IMG/VR virus record: IMGVR_UViG_3300043409_001378
Location: 1 to 23,741 of that record
Source of the DNA: a virus
Strand: one strand, 5' to 3'
Length of the DNA stretch: 23,741 nt
The notes under the pieces are model-generated. The model was not told where the DNA came from and did no database searches. It saw nothing but the letters and a program-made list of their open reading frames with translations. The position numbers were made by a program, and so were the translations under genes. Shown one piece after another: positions 1 through 8,634 of this stretch (its first letter is position 1; every line of letters begins with the position of its first letter).

Positions 1-2553
1 AATTGATAGATTATCAATCGCCCTTTGTAAGGCCGTCGCTTCGATATCAGCGGGGGCAATGGTTTCCGCGCCATTGACTTCTGTAATGCCGCCAAACTGC
101 ACACCGTCTTGAAATGTCGCGCCCAACGCCTCATTGAGCGCTGCTTGATATTCGCGCCGCGCTGGGCTGCCAGCCGTGTCAAAGTCTTTAATCGACAAGC
201 CCTTCTTGGCCATGCGCCGCTCGAATGCGGCTGTGGCCGCTGATAGCGCTGCCGATTGCAGTTCGGGATTGCGAGACAGCGCCGCGCCAAAGGTTTCTGC
301 TGCCGCGTCGGCTAACGCCTTATCGGTTGGCAAGGCGCTTTTATAGCCGTCCATTTTGCGCATAGACAAACCATCCGCCAAATCGACGGCAAATTTTTGA
401 TTGCCATTGGCGAGGAGTAAGCCACCAACATGCGCCAGCACGGGCGCATCTTTCGATAGTTCTGCCAAGGCTTTCGGTGCATCTTTGCCAAGGCCGGACG
501 CAATCCCCATGGCCAATTGTGGCAAGCTTGCCGGATTGTCTTCAAATAATTTGGTGATACCGTCGCGCTCTGTTTGCGTGAAAAATTGAGGCTTGATGCC
601 ATAGCGTTGTGACACCGCCGCCGCGTCGGACGCCCGCTCTGCCAAAGTCACTTGTAGCTTTGCACCATCGGAAAAATCCAAAGGCTCAACCGTATGAACG
701 CCGCTGGCCTGCGCAAAGGTCAGCGGGTCGTTTTTAAGCGCTGCACCCATTTCTTTTTGCAAGCCCTCCATCACGTCCAGCGTGGTCACTGCGGCCTCGG
801 TTGCCCCTTGTTCTGACATTTGGCGGCGCAAGGCTGTAATCTGCCCGTCCAGCGCCGCAACAGGCATTCCAACTGCCGCTCGCTGCCAATTGGCAAGACC
901 AGACATGAAAGCAAGATTGTCCGATAGTTCGGTTGATCCGGTGCGCTCAACCTCGGAACGGATTGCCGAAATCGCACCATTGGAAACCGGCAAGCCTTTT
1001 TTCAAAAATCCAATCTGTCCGTCAATGGTTTTTTGCAACGCGGTCCCGCGCTTAATGGCGTCGGCCTCATCGGCCTGAATGCCCCGCGCCATGGTCGTGC
1101 GCAGCTTGTCGCGGGTATTCAAATCCACGCGCCCTGAAAAGCCCTCGCTGGCCTTCCACTCGTCCTCAAATCGCGCGGCATAGGTGGCGCGTTTGGCAGG
1201 GTCTTTCTCGTTTTCAAAGCCGGAAAGCACCCGCTGCTCAATGACGCCATTTTCAAGATCGCGCTTTAATCGCAGCTTTTCCGCAGGCGCTAAATTTGAT
1301 GTGTCAATGCGTCCGCCCACGTCTGACAATTCTTGTGACAGCGCGGCATCGCCCTCTGGCGTGGGCGGCAAAGTCACGGCCCGTTTCAACACAGCATCAG
1401 CACGCGCCGTGATATTGGCTTCAAACGATGCCAGCGCTTCCTTTTCCAGCTTGGAATTAAAGTTCTCGATTGAAGCTGAAACCAGACTGGTGCGCCCGCG
1501 TTGGAAGGTCTGTTCCAAGGCGGGGCGCACTTCGTTGGGCAGTTCCGATGCGTGACCTTGCCACAGTGCGTCGAGTGCGCCCGATAGCGCTTGCGGATCG
1601 TCTTGATGGTTGATCGCCAGCGCGTCCATTTCAGCCCGCAATGCCGTGTCAGCGCGGTTGCTGTGAATTTGCAAGGCGGCTTGATTGTAAGCATCACCCC
1701 GCAAAGTGCCTGCCTGCATACGCGGCAATGCGCCAATCTGCCCCGCAATCACCGCTGTTGCACGAACCATCGGCGCTTGCGGCGCACCTTGAATTGGCGG
1801 GGAAAGGCTAGGGGCATCCCCTGCTTTTTGCGTCCACAATGCTGCAAAGTTCGCAGCGGTCATAGAAATGTTGCCGCCATTTAATTTGATAGCATCGTGG
1901 CCAACTATATCAACGGCAAGGGACGATGGGTTGGAAAGTAGTTTTTCAGCGCCACCCGGACCTTGTTGGTGGGCAAGATACAGCTCTCCAATTGATGGCT
2001 GTCTTCCAAGTTTACCTTGCAGATAAGAGGTGTTTTCCTTCATAAAACGAGCCGCACCATCTGCGGACTGATAAGGATCAAACCTATTAGAAACGCCGTA
2101 TTGAGCCGCATTGCTATCTATTTGCTGAAACAAACCTCCAGCACTGCTATTTGGGTTTTTAGCGCTTGGATCAAGCCCACTTTCAATCTTTGCAATACGC
2201 ATAAGCGCATCGGCGCTAACTCCGTATTTTTGCGCGGCTTTGTTGATAGCATCTGCAACAACAGGAGATACATTCCCTATTTTTTTAGCTGGATAAGGCG
2301 TCCCGTCCGGCGCTTTAACAGTCTCAAATGCAAAATTGACCGAAGGCATTTCAACAGAGCTTGCCACAGCTCTCCCCGCTTCCGCGCCTTCGCGAATTGC
2401 GGCCCTGTCAGCCATTTGCCCAAGCCGTCCGGCAATCTGCGAAGCGCTGCGTGCAAGCGCATCCCAGCTTTCGCTTGCGCCCGTGCCAACGCTCGAAACA
2501 TCAAGTGTTCCACGGCGCGGGGCTTTCGCATCAAATGTATCTATGGCAGGCAT
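1..2553 (-). CDS. Phage ejection protein with N-terminal lytic transglycosylase (SLT) domain, 3' end outside window
   Basis: The reading frame starts with ATG at 2553, with AGAGGA about 7 nt upstream, and stays open to base 1, giving at least 851 codons. Residues about 97-215 look like an SLT lytic transglycosylase: VSADALMRIAKIESGLDPSA carries the expected catalytic Glu (E124), followed by SAGGLFQQ and a GELYLAHQQGPGGA segment typical of the fold. The remaining 630+ residues are Ala/Asp/Glu-rich, mostly predicted helical, and match no domain I recognise. In T7-like phages the internal virion protein gp16 has the same plan: a transglycosylase at the N-terminus of a very long protein that is ejected to bridge the periplasm. 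It follows the gp14-like gene by 31 nt, which supports a DNA-ejection role. The domain call is strong; the ejectosome role is inferred from length and position. Confidence 0.85.
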   Translation of the reverse strand, partial: MPAIDTFDAKAPRRGTLDVSSVGTGASESWDALARSASQIAGRLGQMADRAAIREGAEAGRAVASSVEMPSVNFAFETVKAPDGTPYPAKKIGNVSPVVADAINKAAQKYGVSADALMRIAKIESGLDPSAKNPNSSAGGLFQQIDSNAAQYGVSNRFDPYQSADGAARFMKENTSYLQGKLGRQPSIGELYLAHQQGPGGAEKLLSNPSSLAVDIVGHDAIKLNGGNISMTAANFAALWTQKAGDAPSLSPPIQGAPQAPMVRATAVIAGQIGALPRMQAGTLRGDAYNQAALQIHSNRADTALRAEMDALAINHQDDPQALSGALDALWQGHASELPNEVRPALEQTFQRGRTSLVSASIENFNSKLEKEALASFEANITARADAVLKRAVTLPPTPEGDAALSQELSDVGGRIDTSNLAPAEKLRLKRDLENGVIEQRVLSGFENEKDPAKRATYAARFEDEWKASEGFSGRVDLNTRDKLRTTMARGIQADEADAIKRGTALQKTIDGQIGFLKKGLPVSNGAISAIRSEVERTGSTELSDNLAFMSGLANWQRAAVGMPVAALDGQITALRRQMSEQGATEAAVTTLDVMEGLQKEMGAALKNDPLTFAQASGVHTVEPLDFSDGAKLQVTLAERASDAAAVSQRYGIKPQFFTQTERDGITKLFEDNPASLPQLAMGIASGLGKDAPKALAELSKDAPVLAHVGGLLLANGNQKFAVDLADGLSMRKMDGYKSALPTDKALADAAAETFGAALSRNPELQSAALSAATAAFERRMAKKGLSIKDFDTAGSPARREYQAALNEALGATFQDGVQFGGITEVNGAETIAPADIEATALQRAIDNLSI

Positions 2554-2584
2554 ACTATATTCCTCTGCGATTAAGCTGCGACGG

Positions 2585-3127
2585 CTATCCGCGTTCCATT
2601 TGGTCTATGCCAAAATTGACGCCAGTTTGTACGGCGCCCATAATACCCTGCCCAATCGCGGCGCTGCCTTGGCTGCGCAAGTTTGCAGCGGCGCGGCGGC
2701 GGGCAAGCGAGCGTGACAAAGCCTCATTGCTTCCAATCGACAACTCGCTTTCGGCATCTTTGATTGCCTGCGCTTTTGCGGCCTGCGCGGAAACCGATGA
2801 TAAATCAACACCGCCCGAGGCAAAGGCGACCGCCTGATTGCCAATGGTTTTGGCAAGCTCAAGCTTCAGTGCGCCGCTGGTTTCCTTGCCTGCGATATAC
2901 TCATTTTTGGCCTCAAAGGATTGCTGTTCGGCCTGCACTTTCAATTCACGGCTTTTCGCAATACCGCCGCCAATCTGAGATATGGCGGCGAATGCAGATC
3001 CTACGCCCTGCAACAATGTTAATGCGCTAGACGTTCCCGCCACCGCTGCTCCCGCGCCTGCCGCTGCCGCGCTAGCGCCAGCGCTGCCCATCATTGTTGT
3101 AAAAAGAGTGACCACCATTTCAGCCAT
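2585..3127 (-). CDS. T7 gp14-like internal virion protein
   Basis: A 180-residue protein. The N-terminus (residues about 3-55) is a hydrophobic Ala/Gly-rich stretch that could span or insert into a membrane. It is followed by a charged helical segment (KSRELKVQAEQQSFEAKNEY) and a Gly/Ala-rich C-terminus with RSLARRRAAANLRSQGSAA. This layout and size fit the phage internal virion protein family typified by T7 gp14, which forms the outer-membrane part of the DNA ejection channel. It starts 7 nt after the tail tubular B-like gene and precedes the transglycosylase gene, the usual T7-like order. The assignment rests on layout plus context, with no catalytic motif to anchor it. Confidence 0.7.
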   Translation of the reverse strand: MAEMVVTLFTTMMGSAGASAAAAGAGAAVAGTSSALTLLQGVGSAFAAISQIGGGIAKSRELKVQAEQQSFEAKNEYIAGKETSGALKLELAKTIGNQAVAFASGGVDLSSVSAQAAKAQAIKDAESELSIGSNEALSRSLARRRAAANLRSQGSAAIGQGIMGAVQTGVNFGIDQMERG

Positions 3128-3134
3128 TGTTCAC

Positions 3135-5618
3135 CTATGCTACTATGTCTTTGATCACGGCGCGGCATGTCAGCTTGCCCGGTCGCAATTGTGTCACTGT
3201 CACTTGTGCGCCAGCGGTAAACCCGTGCATACCCTCGCACTCGACGCGCCCCGTAAAAGGTCGCGCCAATTCGCCCTGGTCAAATGTCATGTCATCATTA
3301 TTGGTCAACGCAACTTCAAAAGCCGCGCCGCTGTTGACTTCCAACGCAACATGACTTGTGTCGATCAAACTCAACTGCACACGATTGACGCGCTTCAATC
3401 GCGCCATGCGCCGCTGTTGTTCGGACTCGGCTTGGAAGGCATGGTCGGTCGCTCGCACTGATGTCCATGTACCGATGAGAACTTTACCGGATATCATTTC
3501 AGGCAATGTCACTTGTCCGCCGTTAACCAGCAACGGGCCATATACAGTGTCATTGGCGATCACATAAACCAAACGCGCTTCAAATCGCGAAAGCCCTGTT
3601 AATGCGTCGAGACCATAGTCGATTACGCGGGTTTCGGCTTCATCCAACAAGCCATCAGGATCAGCCATTTCCAAGCGCAAAGTTTGATTGCCTGCACACC
3701 CGCGCTTTACCAAAAGCCATAAGTTGTTGATGTTATCCACCACAGCATTGCGAAAAAATCCATCCGTCGCCCATGGTGCAAAGCCGGAAACTTCCTGCGT
3801 GCGCATCATCGTCAATGCGGTGATTGTACCATCGCCATTGACCATGATGATCAAATCGCTATCTATAGCGCCAACGGCACGGCGGCGCGTCACTGAAACA
3901 ATGTCGCGCACGATATGCGCTGACAAGAGAGAGGCATTGTCGCCAACATAATTTTGCTCAAGCTCGGTATAGTTCAATTGGCGCAATGTATTGCCGCCCT
4001 CTTGAATGTAGAATAGCGCATTGTCTGATGAAACAATCGGGCAAATTGGTGAAATTCCCGGCGCATCTGATGTGCCAAATTGTGGAGCCTCTGTCGCTGA
4101 TAACACCGCAGCACGCAAATAAACGACCTGCTGGTCACCTGAAAACAGCAAAGTCCGGCCAATGGCGATGTCGCGAATTTCAGTGTTGGCCGACGCATCA
4201 ACCTCATACGATATCGCGCCAGTGGCTATTCCAAGCTCAGTATTCAAATCTGAAACGGAACCAGAAACAGTTGCGAGTATATCAAGAGGACGGCTTTTTA
4301 AGCCAGCCATGACCAGTCGCTGTTGTGCAAAACGGCCAACAGCCGGATATCCGCGCTCAAGCGAAATGATTGGCTCTCCGCCTGCTTTGCCACGCTGCAA
4401 TGTGCGCACCCGCACATAACCATTCACGCCGGAAAGAGGGTTGGCGCTCATAACAATCCAGTCACGATTGGCGTTCGCCCCGCCTGTAAACTCGATATTG
4501 ACTGTATAAACACCGGGGATTGTCTCGTCTGTTACGGTCAAGCCAACATCAACGATAGAGAGGTCTTCAAGTGCCGCCTGAATATTTGCAACGGTCGTGG
4601 CCATCGTTGTGCTAAATTCAATCGCACTGGTCACCAAGCCTTCCAAAGTAAGATCAAAAAGATCGCCATTTGAAAAACTATAAAAGGCAACACTTTGGAT
4701 TGCGGTTATACCATTTATGTACACCGCGCCATAATCAACATTAGGGATGTTTTCAAAGTCGATGGGTGCAGACGACCATTCAACCACAGAACCAAGCATG
4801 GTTGCTTTTTCCGGCTGTATATCCTCATGAAAAATCAATAGGCTTTCTGAACGCGCTTCTGGCTTTGCCACTGAAAGCTGCGAAGAGTTTAATTTGGTTG
4901 CAAAGCTTGCCCGCCAAATTCCCAGTTCATATACATCTACATTGCCAGCGGTAGCAACAAACACACAGTTTAAATCCTTGGCAGGGGCATGACGCCAAGC
5001 CACGCCATCTGCCAGTTCGTTTGTTTCCCCCCAAAATTTGAGACCGGCAAAGCGGATTGCGCCGCTCGCCAGCGTACCGTTGATCGCGACGCGAAAGCGA
5101 TTAGCCGTCACGCCAGCATGGCCCGGCGCACCAATGGCAAGACGGCGGCTTCGCTTGGAAGCGGTCAAGAGAAGCGGCGCACCAAAAGCCGCCCATGTGC
5201 TGCCTGTCCAATATTCGGCAATCAAAGCACCATCCGCGCCAGCGGTGTCAGCGGCAACACTGCCGATGTCGATAAAATGCACTTTGGTCGCCGCGCCAAA
5301 ATCAATATCTGCCAACACAAAGCGTGCGCCGGATGCTGCCCCCGTCACAATTTCAACGCCTGCCAATAAATTTGCCGCCGTCCCGCCATTGGGCAAGGTC
5401 ACCATGGGTGCAGTGTAAGCACGCGGCTCAAGGACTTGGCGTACGCGGCCAAAATCGTTTGTGCCGCCTCGGTCGGTATATCCGCCCTGTGGCAACATGA
5501 TGATGTTGCGGCCCTCGCTTAAAGAGCCGTTGATGAATTTGGTATCATACCGCTCGGCAAGATGCGGGTCTAACACCCCGTAAGTGTGCGCCGCTTGGCC
5601 TTTGGTTACACGGACCAT
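3135..5618 (-). CDS. Tail tubular protein B-like (tail nozzle) protein
   Basis: An 827-residue protein. The N-terminus has the pattern of the podovirus tail nozzle/stabilisation family: a Pro-containing turn, LAERYDTKFINGS, then EGRNIIMLPQGGYTDRGGT, the 'gene-wide set of values with a Gly-rich, Arg-containing' motif seen at the start of T7 gp12-like proteins. The rest is beta-rich, consistent with a propeller-type nozzle subunit. The ATG at 5618 shares one base with the stop of the tail tubular A-like gene (TAATG), so the two are probably translationally coupled. Length is close to that of T7 gp12 (about 790 residues). The role at the distal end of a short tail is inferred from family and gene order. 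Confidence 0.75.
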   Translation of the reverse strand: MVRVTKGQAAHTYGVLDPHLAERYDTKFINGSLSEGRNIIMLPQGGYTDRGGTNDFGRVRQVLEPRAYTAPMVTLPNGGTAANLLAGVEIVTGAASGARFVLADIDFGAATKVHFIDIGSVAADTAGADGALIAEYWTGSTWAAFGAPLLLTASKRSRRLAIGAPGHAGVTANRFRVAINGTLASGAIRFAGLKFWGETNELADGVAWRHAPAKDLNCVFVATAGNVDVYELGIWRASFATKLNSSQLSVAKPEARSESLLIFHEDIQPEKATMLGSVVEWSSAPIDFENIPNVDYGAVYINGITAIQSVAFYSFSNGDLFDLTLEGLVTSAIEFSTTMATTVANIQAALEDLSIVDVGLTVTDETIPGVYTVNIEFTGGANANRDWIVMSANPLSGVNGYVRVRTLQRGKAGGEPIISLERGYPAVGRFAQQRLVMAGLKSRPLDILATVSGSVSDLNTELGIATGAISYEVDASANTEIRDIAIGRTLLFSGDQQVVYLRAAVLSATEAPQFGTSDAPGISPICPIVSSDNALFYIQEGGNTLRQLNYTELEQNYVGDNASLLSAHIVRDIVSVTRRRAVGAIDSDLIIMVNGDGTITALTMMRTQEVSGFAPWATDGFFRNAVVDNINNLWLLVKRGCAGNQTLRLEMADPDGLLDEAETRVIDYGLDALTGLSRFEARLVYVIANDTVYGPLLVNGGQVTLPEMISGKVLIGTWTSVRATDHAFQAESEQQRRMARLKRVNRVQLSLIDTSHVALEVNSGAAFEVALTNNDDMTFDQGELARPFTGRVECEGMHGFTAGAQVTVTQLRPGKLTCRAVIKDIVA

Positions 5619-6256
5619 TACCAGCCCCCGCGCAAGTCATCATTGCCATAATCACTGCGAATATCAGTGAGCGGATTGGTTCCGCCTGCCACCTGTTTTG
5701 AGGCTTCGGCCTGCGCATCCAAATCTTGCGCAATTTTGATCTGCCCGCCGTCTCCCATATATTCTGGCGGGCCGTACACGTCACGCCGCAAGGCCGTTCG
5801 CAATTGCTGGTCTTCGCGAATTTCGAGCGCATATTCCGCTGCCAGTGCCAGCGTTGCGGTTTCCGTGAAATATTTAGGCCAATAAGCCGGATCCCAATTG
5901 CGCTGATACTCCGCAAACAATTCGTCTGTATTGGTCAAAACATGATTGCCCAAGATTTGGAAGCGCGGCAAAGGCCGCTCGTCGGCGCTAGAAGCATAAT
6001 AGGCACGGGGCATTGCAAGCCGGTCTGGTGGCAATAAAAATGCTGATGTCCAGCCCATGCCGGGTGTAGCCGTCAAACGCGACAGTGCTGCAAAGGTTTT
6101 AGTAAAATGCCAGGGATAATGTGAAAGTAAAAACTCGATCACCGATGTGTAGGTCAGCAAAACACCGTGACCCTGCGGCCCCGGTTGCAGAACGGATGTG
6201 ATTGTCAAACAGCCAATGCGAGACAGCGCAGCATTGATAATTGTAGCCTTATCCAT
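5618..6256 (-). CDS. Tail tubular protein A-like (tail adaptor) protein
   Basis: A 212-residue protein. The N-terminal NAALSRIGCLTI, then Y-x-x-V-I-E-F-L-L-S-HYPWHF and W-x-S-A-F-L-L-P-x-D-R-L, follow the signature of the T7 gp11-like tail tubular protein A/gateway family (NxALxxIG, then LLxxxPWxFA, then LPxDxLR). The family joins the portal to the nozzle in short-tailed phages. The size matches (T7 gp11 is about 196 residues). The ATG at 6256 has GGAAAG 5-10 nt upstream. It lies just downstream of an intrinsic terminator and overlaps the next tail gene by one base. Confidence 0.85.
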   Translation of the reverse strand: MDKATIINAALSRIGCLTITSVLQPGPQGHGVLLTYTSVIEFLLSHYPWHFTKTFAALSRLTATPGMGWTSAFLLPPDRLAMPRAYYASSADERPLPRFQILGNHVLTNTDELFAEYQRNWDPAYWPKYFTETATLALAAEYALEIREDQQLRTALRRDVYGPPEYMGDGGQIKIAQDLDAQAEASKQVAGGTNPLTDIRSDYGNDDLRGGW

Positions 6257-6270
6257 CGTTCTTTCCAGTC

Positions 6271-6302
6271 AAAAAGGCGCGGCATGATCATCACACCGCG
6301 CC
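6271..6302 (-). terminator. Intrinsic terminator after the capsid cassette
   Basis: Read on the minus strand, a perfect 7-bp GC stem (GGCGCGG, 6302-6296, and CCGCGCC, 6282-6276) with a 13-nt loop is followed at once by TTTTT (6275-6271). It sits 15 nt past the stop of the small head gene and 15 nt before the tail adaptor start. Transcription of the tail genes must therefore come from read-through or antitermination, since there is no space for an obvious promoter. Confidence 0.8.
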
Positions 6303-6317
6303 AGTTATTGTTAAGTG

Positions 6318-6593
6318 TTAGGACATTGGCGCGATGGTAACGACAGCGCCCGTGTTGGCGGTCACGATATATTCACGCCCCTGCACTGTGCCGTCCAAAT
6401 CGACCGATGCATAAATAAATTCACCCACTTGCATCACGCTTGCCAGTGGGTTGAAATACCCTGCGGCAATGATGGTGGCATTGTCGTCGTTGGTGGCCAA
6501 ACGCCAGTCGGTCAACTGTTTTGCAGTTGCGCCGGTTCCGTAGGATACACCCTCGCCGATACGGCGGATGGTTCCGTTTCCGATGGTACGCAT
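6318..6593 (-). CDS. Small head-associated protein downstream of the capsid (putative decoration/head fibre protein)
   Basis: A 91-residue protein starting MRTIGNGTIRRI. I chose the ATG at 6593 because AAGGA lies 7 nt upstream; an in-frame ATG at 6629 would add 12 residues but lies inside a hairpin. The sequence is beta-rich, with GYFNPLASVMQVGEFIYAS and a C-terminal YIVTANTGAVVTIAPM. That style is common in small proteins encoded right after the major capsid gene in short-tailed phages, several of which decorate the head or form head fibres. It is cotranscribed with the capsid and followed by a terminator, which suggests high expression. The structural role is inferred; I recognise no named family. 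Confidence 0.65.
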   Translation of the reverse strand: MRTIGNGTIRRIGEGVSYGTGATAKQLTDWRLATNDDNATIIAAGYFNPLASVMQVGEFIYASVDLDGTVQGREYIVTANTGAVVTIAPMS

Positions 6594-6608
6594 TGTAGTT
6601 TCCTTATC

Positions 6609-6640
6609 AAAAAGAGGAGACCTCGCCACGATTGGCGAAG
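6609..6640 (-). terminator. Possible attenuator hairpin between capsid and small head gene
   Basis: On the minus strand an 8-bp stem (CTTCGCCA with TGGCGAGG, one G-U pair) closes a 4-nt loop at 6640-6621. A T-rich run (TCTCCTCTTTTT, 6620-6609) follows, before the downstream ribosome binding site. It resembles a weak terminator or an mRNA-stabilising 3' hairpin for the capsid message. The tract is interrupted, so it would terminate only partly. Confidence 0.4.
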
Positions 6641-6657
6641 CCTGATGTCAAGAAGCC

Positions 6658-7521
6658 TTATGCGGCCGTAAGCACAATTGCGGCTGGGTCATACAGCGCT
6701 GGCATTTTGACAACGCCTTCTGGCAACAGCAATTTTGAGCCGATGCGCATACGCATATTGTGGGTCCAGCAATCCTTGCGGTTGTCCCATTCCACATTGC
6801 CAGTCAGCTCGCGCACGAAACCAAAGCCGACTGCAGAACGATGCCACATCAAGCACGTCACCTGTGTTGCACCCGCGCCCGTGCGCAATATCTTATCGGA
6901 AAGGGAGAAGATGTGCATACCGTTCCATGTCTTTGCCAAATTGCCTTTTGTAAAAGGCAAGTCAGGCCCAACATAGTCGGCATTTGCAATGCGCTTATCG
7001 CCAATAAGCATCGACCATGAAACGCTATCAACAGCGACAAACACGTTGCCGTCTTGCACTTCAACGTCATCAGCCATCAGCTTTTGCTTGGCGCGTACCA
7101 ATTGCTGCACCGACATGACCGTGCCGAATGAACCTTCGCTTTTTGTCGCGGCCTGTAGCGATGTGACAATGGTGCGATCATGCACGCGGCCAAGCGCCTT
7201 GGCAGAACGCATCGCAACAGCCTGTTTGCGATCCACTGTCATTTGGTCAAGATCGTCTTCATAGACCTCTTCAAAGGCCCGTGATTTCTTCGTATCGACC
7301 GAAACAATTGTATCGTTGGCATTGCTTGGCTTGGCGGTATCGCCGCGCTTCACATCTTCTTCCGCTTCGACCGCGCCGAAAACAGGGAAGTGCATTTTTT
7401 CACCGGTAATCTTTTCCGGTGCGGTTGTGGTATTTTTGAGCGCAAAGCCGCCCGATTGGTAAACATGCAACGCCTGTGTGCGCCATGCTTGGGTGTAATG
7501 ATTGGGTGCCGATGTGGACAT
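6658..7521 (-). CDS. Major capsid protein
   Basis: A 287-residue protein. It has the features of HK97-fold capsids of the P22-like/podovirus group: FPVFGAVEAEEDVKRGDTAKP near the N-terminus, then a conserved acidic DLDQMTVDRKQAVAMRSAKALGR helix, VFVAVDSVSWSMLI, a loop with KGNLAKTWNGMHIFSLSDK, and a C-terminal strand region ending in VLTAA. It is encoded directly after the scaffold-like gene. A GGGGAT ribosome binding site lies 5-8 nt before the ATG. The gene has its own candidate late promoter at 7642-7676 and a leader of about 120 nt, fitting a protein needed in hundreds of copies. Function is confident from family style and position. Confidence 0.88.
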   Translation of the reverse strand: MSTSAPNHYTQAWRTQALHVYQSGGFALKNTTTAPEKITGEKMHFPVFGAVEAEEDVKRGDTAKPSNANDTIVSVDTKKSRAFEEVYEDDLDQMTVDRKQAVAMRSAKALGRVHDRTIVTSLQAATKSEGSFGTVMSVQQLVRAKQKLMADDVEVQDGNVFVAVDSVSWSMLIGDKRIANADYVGPDLPFTKGNLAKTWNGMHIFSLSDKILRTGAGATQVTCLMWHRSAVGFGFVRELTGNVEWDNRKDCWTHNMRMRIGSKLLLPEGVVKMPALYDPAAIVLTAA

Positions 7522-7641
7522 GTTAATCCCCGTTGAATGGTTGACTTGTGAAGCCGGGGCCGATTGCCAAGAATTTTTGCGGGCCTGTCTCTAAAGCCGG
7601 TTGCCGCGTCATTCTCGGGTCCATTCTCCCGAATGGGGGGC

Positions 7642-7676
7642 AGATTATGCGCCCTCTAGGGCGTGTTGCTTATTGA
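7642..7676 (-). promoter_or_regulatory. Candidate phage late promoter, copy 1 (capsid)
   Basis: On the minus strand the box TCAATAAGCAACACGC (7676-7661) is followed after 11 nt by CATAATCT (7649-7642), which resembles a -10 element. The identical 16-bp box recurs at 10935-10950 and 14081-14096, each with a similar -10-like element. This copy lies about 120 nt before the capsid start and just downstream of the scaffold terminator. Confidence 0.6.
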
Positions 7677-7703
7677 CGGCGCGGGCTTTTGACAAAATCA
7701 TCC

Positions 7704-7732
7704 AAAAACGAAAAAGCCCCCTGTGAGGGGGC
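7704..7732 (-). terminator. Intrinsic terminator after the scaffold gene
   Basis: On the minus strand a perfect 6-bp stem (GCCCCC/GGGGGC, 7732-7716) with a 5-nt loop is followed by TTTTTCGTTTTT (7715-7704). It lies 24 nt past the scaffold stop and separates the portal-scaffold transcript from the capsid transcript. The rest of the 234-nt gap 7522-7755 holds the candidate promoter and the capsid leader, with small inverted repeats near 7615-7636. Confidence 0.9.
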
Positions 7733-7755
7733 CTAAATCGGGAATTTGCGGAGTT

Positions 7756-8634
7756 CTAAGTGCCGAAAACTTTCTTGGCCATTTCCGCCGTTTCTTTGGC
7801 AAAGTTTTCATCATAAGCCGGGTTATGGCTCCAATAGCGCGGGTCTGCAACGCGGCGCTCATAATCTTGTTTAGTCACGTCTGGCGTTTGCTGACCAGCG
7901 CCAGCGGAGAAGCTCGCATTCATGCCGCCCTTCATCATGATTTCCAATGCGCGAACGCCGTCAACGGAAGTTGTCAGCAAACGCAGTTCGTTCTTCACGG
8001 CGTCATCATAGCCGCTTTGCAAGGGCAATTGCTTGATCCAATTTTCGGCCTGCACCAATCGCTCGCCGCCGCGCAATTGCCGCTCTTGCGGTGTGCCACG
8101 AAAGTCAGCGGGCGCAAGCCCCTCAAGCACCTTGGCTTGGCTGTAAGGCGGCTCGATCAAACCAGCGTCAATTGCCGCGTCAAAGAAGGCCGGAATGGCA
8201 GCAAGCTGTTGTTGATCAAATTTATGTTTAACGGCAATCTCACTAAACAGCGAAAGCGCCTTGTCATCGCTGGCTATGCCGCCTTGGCCCTTCACCTTGT
8301 CAGACCAATCAAATTTTACATCTTCAACCTTGGAAACCAGTGTTGCGCCCTTGGTCGCTTGCGACTGGCGAAAGCCAGCATTTTCTTTGAACAACCGGTC
8401 GATTGTTTCTTCGTTGGTCTGGCCAATCAAATGATCGCCAATGCCGTCCGGCTTATACAGCGAAACGGCGGAACCATCAGCCCCGCCAATCGGCAATGTT
8501 TTTCCGCCCTGTGTCGGGTCGGCAACGTTTGTTGTTGGCGCGGGTGTTGCAGCGGGTGTTCCGGCTGCTGGCCCGGGTGTTGCAGCCGGTGACCCTGCTG
8601 TTTGTGTTTGGGTGCCTGAAACCTGTCCGTTCAT
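7756..8634 (-). CDS. Capsid assembly scaffolding protein
   Basis: A 292-residue protein. Residues about 13-35 are a low-complexity Pro/Ala/Thr linker with repeated PAATP/PAAGTP units. Then comes YKPDGIGDHLIGQTNEETIDRLFKENAGFR, a motif I associate with podovirus scaffolding proteins (PDxLPDHLxGxxxxETIDxL). The middle is charged and helical, and the C-terminus is acidic/helical ending in KKVFGT. It is encoded immediately upstream of the capsid, the normal scaffold position. The ATG overlaps the upstream stop (TGATG), with AGGAG 6 nt before it. An intrinsic terminator follows. The scaffold role is inferred from motif plus position. Confidence 0.75.
   Translation of the reverse strand: MNGQVSGTQTQTAGSPAATPGPAAGTPAATPAPTTNVADPTQGGKTLPIGGADGSAVSLYKPDGIGDHLIGQTNEETIDRLFKENAGFRQSQATKGATLVSKVEDVKFDWSDKVKGQGGIASDDKALSLFSEIAVKHKFDQQQLAAIPAFFDAAIDAGLIEPPYSQAKVLEGLAPADFRGTPQERQLRGGERLVQAENWIKQLPLQSGYDDAVKNELRLLTTSVDGVRALEIMMKGGMNASFSAGAGQQTPDVTKQDYERRVADPRYWSHNPAYDENFAKETAEMAKKVFGT

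Noticed and set aside
7723-8592. 289-codon plus-strand open frame opposite the scaffold gene.
   Set aside because: Antisense shadow: its start lies on the scaffold terminator hairpin and the scaffold gene on the other strand is well supported by its start site, operon overlap and position.
8530-8605. Short repeated GC-rich DNA encoding Pro/Ala units in the scaffold N-terminus considered as a regulatory repeat.
   Set aside because: The repeats are in frame and encode a flexible linker (PAATP units), which explains them fully.
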